Shown: piece by piece, positions 48,440 to 60,424 of the stretch
How positions within the stretch are numbered: the stretch's first letter is position 1
How the letters are laid out: every line of letters starts with the position of its first letter
Source: Cyprinodon diabolis
Lineage: Eukaryota; Chordata; Actinopteri; Cyprinodontiformes; Cyprinodontidae
Reading direction: 5' to 3'
Length of the DNA: 64,000 nucleotides
NCBI GenBank assembly: GCA_030533445.1
Contig: JARPUW010000553.1
Location: forward strand, 744,001 to 808,000
Notes under the pieces: generated by a model
Told to the model about the DNA's origin: nothing
Seen by the model: only the letters and a program-made list of their open reading frames with translations
Database searches by the model: none
Made by a program: the position numbers and the translations under genes

Positions 48440-51400
48440 GTGCTTCTGGAACCTTGAGCTGCTGGAACCTTGAGCTGCTGGTGCTTCTGGAACCTTGAGC
48501 TGCTGGAACCTTGAGCTGCTGGAACCTTGAGCTGCTGGTGCTTCTGGAACCTTGAGAATCTGGAGCCTTGAGCTTCTGGAACCTTGGGCTGCTGGAGCCT
48601 TAAGCTGCTGGCGCTTCTGGAACCTTGAGCTGCTGGAACCTTGAGCTGCTGGAACCTTGAGCTGCTGGTGCTTCTGGAACCTTGAGCTGCTGGAACCTTG
48701 AGCTGCTGGTGCTTCTGGAACCTTGAGCTGCTGGAACCTTGAGCTGCTGGTGGTTCTGGAACCTTGAGCATCTGGAGCCTTGAGCTTCTGGAACCTTGAG
48801 CTGCTGGAGCCTTGAGCTGCTGGTGCTTCTGGAACCTTGAGCTGCTGGAACCTTGAGCTGCTGGAACATTGAGCTGCTGGAACTTTGAGCATCTGGAGCC
48901 TTGAGCATCTGGAGCCTTGAGCTGCTGGAACCTTGAGCTTCTGGAACCTTGAGCTGCTGGTGCATCTGGAACCTTGAGCATCTGGAGCCTTGAGCTTCTG
49001 GAACCTTGAGCTGCTGGAGCCTTGAGCTGCTGGTGCTTCTGGAACCTTGAGCTGCTGGAACCTTGAGCTGCTGGTGCTTCTGGAACCTTGAGCTGCTGGA
49101 ACCTTGAGCTGCTGGTGCTTCTGGAACCTTGAGCATCTGGAGCATTGAGCTTCTGGAACCTTGAGCTGCTGGAGCCTTGAGCTGCTGGTGCTTCTGGAAC
49201 CTTGAGCTGCTGGAGCCTTGAGCTGCTGGAACCTTGAGCTGCTGGTGTTTCTGGAACCTTGAGCTGCTGGAACCTTGAGCTGCTGGTGCTTCTGGAACCT
49301 TGAGCTGCTGGTGCTTCTTGAACCTTGAGCTTCTGGAACCTTGAGCTGCTGGTGCTTCTTGAACCTTGAGCTGCTGGAACCTTGAGCTGCTGGAACCTTG
49401 AGCTGCTGGTGCTTCTGGAACCTTGAGCATCTGGTGCCTTGAGCTTCTGGAACCTTGAGCTGCTGGTGCTTCTGGAACCTTGAGCTGCTGGAACCTTGAG
49501 CTGCTGGAACCTTGAGCTGCTGATGCTTCTGGAACCTTGAGCTTCTGGAGCCTTGAGCTTCTGGAACCTTGAGCTGCTGGAACCTTGAGCTGCTGGTGCT
49601 TCTGGAACCTTGAGCATCTGGAGCCTTGAGCTTCTGGAACCTTGAGCTGCTGGTGCTTCTGGAACCTTGAGCTGCTGGAACCTTGAGCTGCTGGAACCTT
49701 GAGCTGCTGGAGCCTTGAGCTGCTGGAACCTTGAGCTGATGGTGCTTCTGGAACCTTGAGCTGCTGGAACCTTGAGCTGCTGGTGCTTCTGGAACCTTGA
49801 GCTGCTGGAACCTTGAGCTGCTGGAACCTTGAGCTGCTGGTGCTTCTGGAACCTTGAGCATCTGGAGCCTTGAGCTTCTGGAACCTTGAGCTGCTGGAGC
49901 CTTGAGCTGCTGGCGCTTCTGGAACCTTGAGCTGCTGGAGCCTTGAGCTGCTGGTGCTTCTGGAACCTTGAGCTGCTGGAGCCTTGAGCTTCTGGAACCT
50001 TGAGCTGCTGGTGCATCTGGAACCTTGAGCATCTGGAACCTTGAGCTGCTGGAACCTTGAGCTGCTGGAACCTTGAGCTGCTGGTGCTTCTGGAACCTTG
50101 AGCATCTGGAGCCTTGAGCTTCTGGAACCTTGAGCTGCTGGTGCTTCTGGAACCTTGAGCTGCTGGAACCTTGAGCTGCTGGTGCTTCTGGAACCTTGAG
50201 CATCTGGAGCCTTGAGCTTCTGGAACCTTGAGCTGCTGGTGCTTCTGGAACCTTGAGCATCTGGAGCCTTGAGCTTCTGGAACCTTGAGCTGCTGGAACC
50301 TTGAGCTGCTGGTGCTTCTGGAACCTTGAGCATGTGGAGCCTTGAGCTACTGGAACCTTGAGCTGCTGGTGCTTCTGGAACCTTGAGCTGCTGGAACCTT
50401 GAGCTGCTGGAACGTTGAGCTGCTGGTGCTTCTGGAACCTTGAGAATCTGGAGCCTTGAGCTGCTGGTGCTTCTGGAACCTTGAGCTGCTGGAACCTTGA
50501 GCTGCTGGTGCTTCTGGAACCTTGAGCTGCTGGAGCCTTGAGCTTCTGGAACCTTGAGCTGCTGGAGCCTTGAGCTGCTGGTGCTTCTGGAACCTTGAGC
50601 TGCTGGAACCTTGAGCTGCTGGTGCTTCTGGAACCTTGAGCTGCTGGAACCTTGAGCTGCTGGTGCTTCTGGAACCTTGAGCTGCTGGAGCCTTGAGCTT
50701 CTGGAACCTTGAGCTGCTGGAGCCTTGAGCTGCTGGTGCTTCTGGAACCTTGAGCTGCTGGAACCTTGAGCTGCTGGAACCTTGAGCTGCTGGAACATTG
50801 AGCTGCTGGAACTTTGAGCATCTGGAGCCTTGAGCATCTGGAGCCTTGAGCTGCTGGAACCTTGAGCTTCTGGAACCTTGAGCTGCTGGTGCATCTGGAA
50901 CCTTGAGCATCTGGAGCCTTGAGCTTCTGGAACCTTGAGCTGCTGGAGCCTTGAGCTGCTGGTGCTTCTGGAACCTTGAGCTGCTGGAACCTTGAGCTGC
51001 TGGTGCTTCTGGAACCTTGAGCTGCTGGAACCTTGAGCTGCTGGTGCTTCTGGAACCTTGAGCATCTGGAGCATTGAGCTTCTGGAACCTTGAGCTGCTG
51101 GAGCCTTGAGCTGCTGGTGCTTCTGGAACCTTGAGCTGCTGGAGCCTTGAGCTGCTGGAACATTGAGCTGCTGGTGCTTCTGGAACCTTGAGCTTCTGGA
51201 GCCTTGAGCTTCTGGAACCTTGAGCTGCTGGAACCTTGAGCTGCTGGTGCTTCTGGAACCTTGAGCATCTGGAGCCTTGAGCTTCTGGAACCTTGAGCTG
51301 CTGGTGCTTCTGGAACCTTGAGCTGCTGGAACCTTGAGCTGCTGGAACCTTGAGCTGCTGGAACCTTGAGCTGCTGGTGCTTCTGGAACCTTAAGCTGCT

Positions 51401-54400
51401 GGAACCTTGAGCTGCTGGTGCTTCTGGAACCTTGAGCTGCTGGAACCTTGAGCTGCTGGTGGTTCTGGAACCTTGAGCATCTGGAGCCTTGAGCTTCTGG
51501 AACCTTGAGCTGCTGGAGCCTTGAGCTGCTGGTGCTTCTGGAACCTTGAGCTGCTGGAACCTTGAGCTGCTGGAACCTTGAGCTGCTGGAACCTTGAGCT
51601 TCTGGAACTTTGAGCATCTGGAGCCTTGAGCATCTGGAGCCTTGAGCTGCTGGACCCTTGAGCTTCTGGAACCTTGAGCTGCTGGTGCATCTGGAACCTT
51701 GAACATCTGGAGCCTTGAGCTTCTGGAACCTTGAGCTGCTGGAGCCTTGAGCTGCAGGTGCTTCTGGAACCTTGAGCTGCTGGAACCTTGAGCTGCTGCA
51801 GCCTTGAGCTGCTGGTGCTTCTGGAACCTTGAGCTGCTGGAACCTTGAGCTTCTGGAACCTCTAGCTTCTGGAGCCTTGAGCTGCTGTAACCCTGAGCTG
51901 CTGGAACCTTGAGCTGCTGGTGCTGCTGGAACCTTGAGCTGCTGGAACCTTGAGCTGCTGGTGCTTCTGGAACCTTCAGCTGCTGGAACCTTGAGCTGCT
52001 GGAACCTTGAGCTGCTGTTGCTTCTGGAACCTTGAGCATCTGGAGCCTTGAGCTGCTGGAACCTTGAGCTGCTGGAGCCTTGAGCTGCTGGAACCTTGAG
52101 CTGCTGGTGCTTCTGGAACCTTGAGCTGCTGGAACCTTGAGCTGCTGGTGCTTCTGGAACCTTGAGCTGCTGGAACCTTGAGCTGCTGGAACCTTGAGCT
52201 GCTGGTGCTTCTGGAACCTTGAGCATCTGGAGCCTTGAGCTTCTGGAACCTTGAGCTGCTGGAGCCTTGAGCTTCTGGAACCTTGAGCTGCTGGTGCTTC
52301 TGGAACCTTGAGCTGCTGGAACCTTGAGCTGCTGGTGCTTCTGGAACCTTGAGCTGCTGGAACCTTGAGCTGCTGGTGCTTCTGGAACCTTGAGCATGTG
52401 GAGACTTGAGCTACTGGAACCTTGAGCTGCTGGTGCTTCTGGAACCTTGAGCTGCTGGAACCTTGAGCTGCTGGAACGTTGAGCTGCTGGTGCTTCTGGA
52501 ACCTTGAGAATCTGGAGCCTTGAGCTTCTGGAACCTTGGGCTGCTGGAGCCTTAAGCTGCTGTCGCTTCTGGAACCTTGAGCTGCTGGAACCTTGAGCTG
52601 CTGGAACCTTGAGCTGCTGGTGCTTCTGGAACCTTGAGCTGCTGGAACCTTGAGCTGCTGGTGCTTCTGGAACCTTGAGCTGCTGGAACCTTGAGCTGCT
52701 GGTGCTTCTGGAACCTTGAGCTGCTGGAGCCTTGAGCTTCTGGAACCTTGAGCTGCTGGAGCCTTGAGCTGCTGGAACCTTGAGCTGCTGGAACCTTGAG
52801 CTGCTGGAACTTTGAGAATCTGGAGCCTTGAGCATCTGGAGCCTTGAGCTGCTGGACCCTTGAGCTTCTGGAACCTTGAGCTGCTGGTGCATCTGGAACC
52901 TTGAACATCTGGAGCCTTGAGCTTCTGGAACCTTGAGCTGCTGGAGCCTTGAGCTGCTGGTGCTTCTGGAACCTTGAGCTGCTGGAACCTTGAGCTGCTG
53001 CAGCCTTGAGCTGCTGGTGCTTCTGGAACCTTGAGCTGCTGGAACCTTGAGCTTCTGGAACCTCTAGCTTCTGGAGCCTTGAGCTGCTGTAACCCTGAGC
53101 TGCTGGAACCTTGAGCTGCTGGTGCTGCTGGAACCTTGAGCTGCTGGAACCTTGAGCTGCTGGTGCTTCTGGAACCTTCAGCTGCTGGAACCTTGAGCTG
53201 CTGGAACCTTGAGCTGCTGGTGCTTCTGGAACCTTGAGCATCTGGAGCCTTGAGCTGCTGGAACCTTGAGCTGCTGGAGCCTTGAGCTGCAGGTGCTTCT
53301 GGAACCTTGAGCTGCTGGTGCTTCTGGAACCTTGAGCTGCTGGAACCTTGAGCTGCTGGTGCTTCTGGAACCTTGAGCTGCTGGAACCTTGAGCTGCTGG
53401 TGCTTCTGGAACCTTGAGCATGTGGAGCCTTGAGCTACTGGAACCTTGAGCTGCTGGTGCTTCTGGAACCTTGAGCTGCTGGAACCTTGAGCTGCTGGTG
53501 CTTCTGGAACCTTGAGCTGCTGGAACCTTGAGCTGCTGGTGCTTCTGGAACCTTGAGCTGCTGGAGCCTTGAGCTGCTGGTGGTTCTGGAACCTTGAGCA
53601 TCTGGAGCCTTGAGCTTCTGGAACCTTGAGCTGCTGGAGCCTTGAGCTGCTGGTGCTTCTGGAACCTTGAGCTGCTGGAACCTTGAGCTGCTGGAACCTT
53701 GAGCTGCTGGAACTTTGAGAATCTGGAGCCTTGAGCATCTGGAGCCTTGAGCTGCTGGTGCTTCTGGAACCTTGAGCTGCTGGAACCTTGAGCTGCTGGT
53801 GCTTCTGGAACCTTGAGCTGCTGGAACCTTGAGCTGCTGGTGGTTCTGGAACCTTGAGCATCTGGAGCCTTGAGCTGCTGGAGCCTTGAGCTGCTGGTTC
53901 TTCTGGAACTTTGAACTGCTGGAACCTTGAGCTGCTGCAGCCTTGAGCTGCTGGTGCTTCTGGAACATTGAGCTGCTGGAACCTTGAGCTTCTGGAACCT
54001 CTAGCTTCTGGAGCCTTGAGCTGCTGTAACCCTGAGCTGCTGGAACCTTGAGCTGCTGGTGCTGCTGGAACCTTGAGCTGCTGGAACCTTGAGCTGCTGG
54101 TGCTTCTGGAACCTTCAGCTGCTGGAACCTTGAGCTGCTGGAACCTTGAGCTGCTGGTGCTTCTGGAACCTTGAGCATCTGGAGCCTTGAGCTGCTGGAA
54201 CCTTGAGCTGCTGGAACCTTGAGCTGCTGGTGCTTCTGGAACCTTGAGCTGCTGGAGCCTTGAGCTGCTGGAACTTTGAGCTGCTGGAGCCTTGAGCTGC
54301 TGGAACCTTGAGCTGCTGGTGCTTCTGGAACCTTGAGCTGCTGGAGCCTTGAGCTGCTGGAACTTTGAGCTGCTGGAGCCTTGAGCTGCTGGAACCTTGA

Positions 54401-55235
54401 GCTGCTGGTGCTTCTGGAACCTTGAGCTGCTGGAACTTTGAGCTGCTGGAGCCTTGAGCTGCTGGAACTTTGAGCTGCTGGAGCCTTGAGCTGCTGGAAC
54501 CTTGAGCTGCTGGTGCTTCTGGAACCTTGAGCTGCTGGAACCTTGAGCTGCTGGAACCTTGAGCTGCTGGAAGCTTGAGCTGCTGGTGCTTCTGGAACCT
54601 TGAGCTGCTGGAACCTTGAGCTGCTGGTGCTTCTGGAACCTTGAGCATCTGGAGCCTTGAGCTTCTGGAACCTTGAGCTGCTGGTGCTTCTGGAACCTTG
54701 AGCTGCTGGAACCTTGAGCTGCTGGTGCTTCAGGAACCTTGAGCATCTGGAGCCTTGAGCTTCTGGAACCTTGAGCTGCTGGTGCTTCTGGAACCTTGAG
54801 CTGCTGGAGCCTTGAGCTGCTGGAACCTTGAGCTGCTGGTGCTTCTGGAACCTTGAGCTGCTGGAACCTTGAGCTGCTGGTGCTTCTGGAACCTTGAGCT
54901 GCTGGAACCTTGAGCAGCTGGTTGTTCTGGAACCTTGAGCATCTGGAGCCTATAGCTTCTGGAACCTTGAGCTGCTGGAGCCTTGAGCTGCTGGTGCTTC
55001 TGGAACCTTGAGCTGCTGGAACCTTGAGCTGCTGGAACCTTGAGCTGCTGGAACTTTGAGCATCTGGAGCCTTGAGCATCTGGAGCCTTGAGCTGCTGGA
55101 CCCTTGAGCTTCTGGAACCTTGAGCTGCTGGTGCATCTGGAACCTTGAGCATCTGGAACCTTGAGCTGCTGGAACCTTGAGCTGCTGGAACCTTGAGCTG
55201 CTGGTGCTTCTGGAACCTTGAGCATCTGGAGCCTT
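48440..55235. repeat. Higher-order block B3 (6.8 kb)
   Basis: B3 is the tandem partner of B2 at 11,985 bases. At 36879 B2 has a private A where B3 has G (48864). The left junction lies within 48440-48487: these 48 bases match both the C-to-A passage at 31262-31309 and the A-to-B passage at 36455-36502. GTAACCC units are at 51887, 53089 and 54026, and AAGCTT is at 54571. Confidence 0.88.
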
Positions 55236-58200
55236 GAGCTTCTGGAACCTTGAGCTGCTGGAGCCTTGAGCTGCTGGTGCTTCTGGAACTTTGAGCTGCT
55301 GGAACCTTGAGCTGCTGCAGCCTTGAGCTGCTGGTGCTTCTGGAACATTGAGCTGCTGGAACCTTCAGCTTCTGGAACCTCTAGCTTCTGGAGCCTTGAG
55401 CTGCTGTAACCCTGAGCTGCTGGAACCTTGAGCTGCTGGTGCTTCTGGAACCTTGAGCTGCTGGAACCTTGAGCTGCTGGAACCTTGAGCTGCTGGAACA
55501 TTGAGCTGCTGGAACTTTGAGCATCTGGAGCCTTGAGCATCTGGAGCCTTGAGCTGCTGGAACCTTGAGCTTCTGGAACCTTGAGCTGCTGGTGCATCTG
55601 GAACCTTGAGCATCTGGAGCCTTGAGCTTCTGGAACCTTGAGCTGCTGGAGCCTTGAGCTGCTGGTGCTTCTGGAACTTTGAGCTGCTGGAACCTTGAGC
55701 TGCTGCAGCCTTGAGCTGCTGGTGCTTCTGGAACATTGAGCTGCTGGAACCTTGAGCTTCTGGAACCTCTAGCTTCTGGAGCCTTGAGCTGCTGTAACCC
55801 TGAGCTGCTGGAACCTTGAGCTGCTGGTGCTGCTGGAACCTTGAGCTGCTGGAACCTTGAGCTGCTGGTGCTTCTGGAACCTTCAGCTGCTGGAACCTTG
55901 AGCTGCTGGAACCTTGAGCTGCTGGTGCTTCTGGAACCTTGAGCATCTGGAGCCTTGAGCTTCTGGAACCTTGAGCTGCTGGTGCTTCTGGAACCTTGAG
56001 CTGCTGGAGCCTTGAGCTGCCGGAACTTTGAGCTGCTGGAGCCTTGAGCTGCCGGAACTTTGAGCTGCTGGAGCCTTGAGCTGCTGGAACCTTGAGCTGC
56101 TGGTGCTTCTGGAACCTTGAGCTGCTGGAACCTTGAGCTGCTGGTGCTTATGGAACCTTGAGCTGCTGGAACCTTGAGCTGCTGGAACCTTGAGCTGCTG
56201 GAACCTTGAGCTGCTGGTGCTTCTGGAACCTTGAGCATCTGGAGCCTTGAGCTTCTGGAACCTTGAGCTGCTGGAGCCTTGAGCTGCTGGTGCTTCTGGA
56301 ACCTTGAGCTGCTGGAACCTTGAGCTGCTGGTGCTTCTGGAACCTTGAGCTGCTGGTGCTTCTGGAACCTTGAGCATCTGGAGCCTTGAGCTTCTGGAAC
56401 CTTGAGCTGCTGGTGCTTCTGGAACCTTGAGCTGCTGGAACCTTGAGCTGCTGGTGCTTCAGGAACCTTGAGCATCTGGAGCCTTGAGCTTCTGGAACCT
56501 TGAGCTGCTGGTGCTTCTGGAACCTTGAGCTGCTGGAGCCTTGAGCTGCTGGAACCTTGAGCTGCTGGTGCTTCTGGAACCTTGAGCTGCTGGAACCTTG
56601 AGCTGCTGGTGCTTCTGGAACCTTGAGCTGCTGGAGCCTTGAGCTGCTGGAACCTTGAGCTGCTGGTGCTTCTGGAACCTTGAGCTGCTGGAACCTTGAG
56701 CTGCTGGTGCTTCTGGAACCTTGAGCTGCTGGAACCTTGAGCTGCTGGTGGTTCTGGAACCTTGAGCATCTGGAGCCTTGAGCTTCTGGAACCTTGAGCT
56801 GCTGGAACCTTGAGCTGCTGGTGGTTCTGGAACCTTGAGCATCTGGAGCCTTGAGCTTCTGGAACCTTGAGCTGCTGGAGCCTTGAGCTGCTGGTGCTTC
56901 TGGAACCTTGAGCTGCTGGAACCTTGAGCTGCTGGAACATTGAGCTGCTGGAACTTTGAGCATCTGGAGCCTTGAGCATCTGGAGCCTTGAGCTGCTGGA
57001 ACCTTGAGCTTCTGGAACCTTGAGCTGCTGGTGCATCTGGAACCTTGGGCATCTGGAGCCTTGATCTTCTGGAACCTTGAGCTGCTGGTGCTTCTGGAAC
57101 TTTGAGCTGCTGGAACCTTGAGCTGCTGCAGCCTTGAGCTGCTGGTGCTTCTGGAACATTGAGCTGCTGGAACCTTGAGCTTCTGGAACCTCTAGCTTCT
57201 GGAGCCTTGAGCTGCTGTAACCCTGAGCTGCTGGAACCTTGAGCTGCTGGTGCTTCTGGAACCTTGAGCTGCTGGAACCTCGAGCTGCTGGAACATTGAG
57301 CTGCTGGAACTTTGAGCATCTGGAGCCTTGAGCATCTGGAGCCTTGAGCTGCTGGTGCATCTGGAGCCTTGAGCTTCTAGAACTTTGAGCTAATGGAGCC
57401 TTGAGCTGCTGGTGCTTCTGGAACTTTGAGCTGCTGGAACCTTGAGCTGCTGCAGCCTTGAGCTGCTGGTGCTTCTGGAACCTTGAGCATCTGGAGCCTT
57501 GAGCTTCTGGAACCTTGAGCTGCTGGAGCCTTGAGCTTCTGGAACCTTGAGCTGCTGGTGCTTCTGGAACCTTGAGCTGCTGGAACCTTGAGCTTCTGGA
57601 ACCTTGAGCTGCTGGTGCTTCTGGAACCTTGAGCTGCTGGAACCTTGAGCTGCTGGAACCTTGAGCTGCTGGTGCTTCTGGAACCTTGAGCATCTGGAGC
57701 CTTGAGCTTCTGGAACCTTGAGCTGCTGGAACCTTGAGCTGCTGGTTCTTCTGGAACCTTGAGCTTCTGGAGCCTTGAGCTTCTGGAACCTTGAGCTGCT
57801 GGTGCTTCTGGAACCTTGAGCTGCTGGAACCTTGAGCTGCTGGTGCTTCTGGAACCTTGAGCTGCTGGAACCTTGAGCTGCTGGAACCTTGATCTGCTGG
57901 TGCTTCTGGAACCTTGAGCATCTGGAGCCTTGAGCTTCTGGAACCTTGAGCTGCTGGAGCCTTGAGCTGCTGGCGCTTCTGGAACCTTGAGCTGCTGGAA
58001 CCTTGAGCTGCTGGTGCTTCTGGAACCTTGAGCTGCTGGAACCTTGAGCTGCTGGTGCTTCTGGAACCTTGAGCTGCTGGAGCCTTGAGCTGCTGGTGGT
58101 TCTGGAACCTTGAGCATCTGGAGCCTTGAGCTTCTGGAACCTTGAGCTGCTGGAACCTTGAGCTGCTGGAACCTTGAGCTGCTGGAGCCTTGAGCTGCTG

Positions 58201-60424
58201 GTGCTTCTGGAACCTTGAGCTGCTGGAACCTTGAGCTGCTGCAGCCTTGAGCTGCTGGTGCTTCTGGAACCTTGAGCTGCTGGAACCTTGAGCTTCTGGA
58301 ACCTCTAGCTTCTGGAGCCTTGAGCTGCTGTAACCCTGAGCTGCTGGAACCTTGAGCTGCTGGTGCTGCTGGAACCTTGAGCTGCTGGAACCTTGAGCTG
58401 CTGGTGCTTCTGGAACCTTCAGCTGCTTGAACCTTGAGCTGCTGGAACCTTGAGCTGCTGGTGCTTCTGGAACCTTGAGCATCTGGAGCCTTGAGCTGCT
58501 GGAACCTTGAGCTGCTGGAGCCTTGAGCCTCTGGAACCTTGAGCTGCTGGTGCTTCTGGAACCTTGAGCTGCTGGAACCTTGAGCTGCTGGTGCTTCTGG
58601 AACCTTGAGCTGCTGGACCCTTGAGCTGCTGGAACCTTGAGCTGCTGGAACCTTGAGCTGCTGGTGCTTCTGGAACCTTGAGCATGTGGATCCTTGAGCT
58701 ACTGGAACCTTGAGCTGCTGGTGCTTCTGGAACCTTGAGCTGCTGGAACCTTGAGCTGCTGGAACCTTGAGCTGCTGGTGCTTCTGGAACCTTGAGAATC
58801 TGGAGCCTTGAGCTTCTGAAACCTTGGGCTGCTGGAGCCTTGAGCTGCTGGCGCTTCTGGAACCTTGAGCTGCTGGAACCTTGAGCTGCTGGAACCTTGA
58901 GCTGCTGGTGCTTCTGGAACCTTGAGCTGCTGGAACCTTGAGCTGCTGGTGCTTCTGGAACCTTGAGCTGCTGGAACCTTGAGCTGCTGGAACCTTGAGC
59001 TGCTGGTGGTTCTGGAACCTTGAGCATCTGGAGCCTTGAGCTTCTGGAACCTTGAGCTGCTGGAGCCTTGAGCTGCTGGTGCTTCTGGAACCTTGAGCTG
59101 CTGGAACCTTGAGCTGCTGGAACATTGAGCTGCTGGAACTTTGAGCATCTGGAGCCTTGAGCTTCTGGAGCCTTGAGCTGCTGGAACCTTGAGCTTCTGG
59201 AACCTTGAGCTGCTGGTGCATCTGGAACCTTGAGCATCTGGAGCCTTGAGCTTCTGGAACCTTGAGCTGCTGGAGCCTTGAGCTGCTGGTGCTTCTGGAA
59301 CTTTGAGCTGCTGGAACCTTGAGCTGCTGCAGCCTTGAGCTGCTGGTGCTTCTGGAACATTGAGCTGCTGGAACCTTCAGCTTCTGGAACCTCTAGCTTC
59401 TGGAGCCTTGAGCTGCTGTAACCCTGAGCTGCTGGAACCTTGAGCTGCTGGTGCTTCTGGAACCTTGAGCTGCTGGAACCTTGAGCTGCTGGAACCTTGA
59501 GCTGCTGGAACATTGAGCTGCTGGAACTTTGAGCATCTGGAGCCTTGAGCATCTGGAGCCTTGAGCTGCTGGAACCTTGAGCTTCTGGAACCTTGAGCTG
59601 CTGGTGCATCTGGAACCTTGAGCATCTGGAGCCTTGAGCTTCTGGAACCTTGAGCTGCTGGAGCCTTGAGCTGCTGGTGCTTCTGGAACTTTGAGCTGCT
59701 GGAACCTTGAGCTGCTGCAGCCTTGAGCTGCTGGTGCTTCTGGAACATTGAGCTGCTGGAACCTTGAGCTTCTGGAACCTCTAGCTTCTGGAGCCTTGAG
59801 CTGCTGTAACCCTGAGCTGCTGGAACCTTGAGCTGCTGGTGCTGCTGGAACCTTGAGCTGCTGGAACCTTGAGCTGCTGGTGCTTCTGGAACCTTCAGCT
59901 GCTGGAACCTTGAGCTGCTGGAACCTTGAGCTGCTGGTGCTTCTGGAACCTTGAGCATCTGGAGCCTTGAGCTTCTGGAACCTTGAGCTGCTGGTGCTTC
60001 TGGAACCTTGAGCTGCTGGAGCCTTGAGCTGCCGGAACTTTGAGCTGCTGGAGCCTTGAGCTGCCGGAACTTTGAGCTGCTGGAGCCTTGAGCTGCTGGA
60101 ACCTTGAGCTGCTGGTGCTTCTGGAACCTTGAGCTGCTGGAACCTTGAGCTGCTGGTGCTTATGGAACCTTGAGCTGCTGGAACCTTGAGCTGCTGGAAC
60201 CTTGAGCTGCTGGAACCTTGAGCTGCTGGTGCTTCTGGAACCTTGAGCATCTGGAGCCTTGAGCTTCTGGAACCTTGAGCTGCTGGAGCCTTGAGCTGCT
60301 GGTGCTTCTGGAACCTTGAGCTGCTGGAACCTTGAGCTGCTGGTGCTTCTGGAACCTTGAGCTGCTGGTGCTTCTGGAACCTTGAGCATCTGGAGCCTTG
60401 AGCTTCTGGAACCTTGAGCTGCTG
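55236..60424. repeat. Higher-order block C3 (5.2 kb)
   Basis: C3 matches C2 at an offset of 11,985 and C1 at 29,163. It carries the TCTAGA change at 57379 shared with C2, GTGGATCC at 58682, and GTAACCC units at 55406, 55794, 57217, 58330, 59418 and 59806. Confidence 0.88.
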
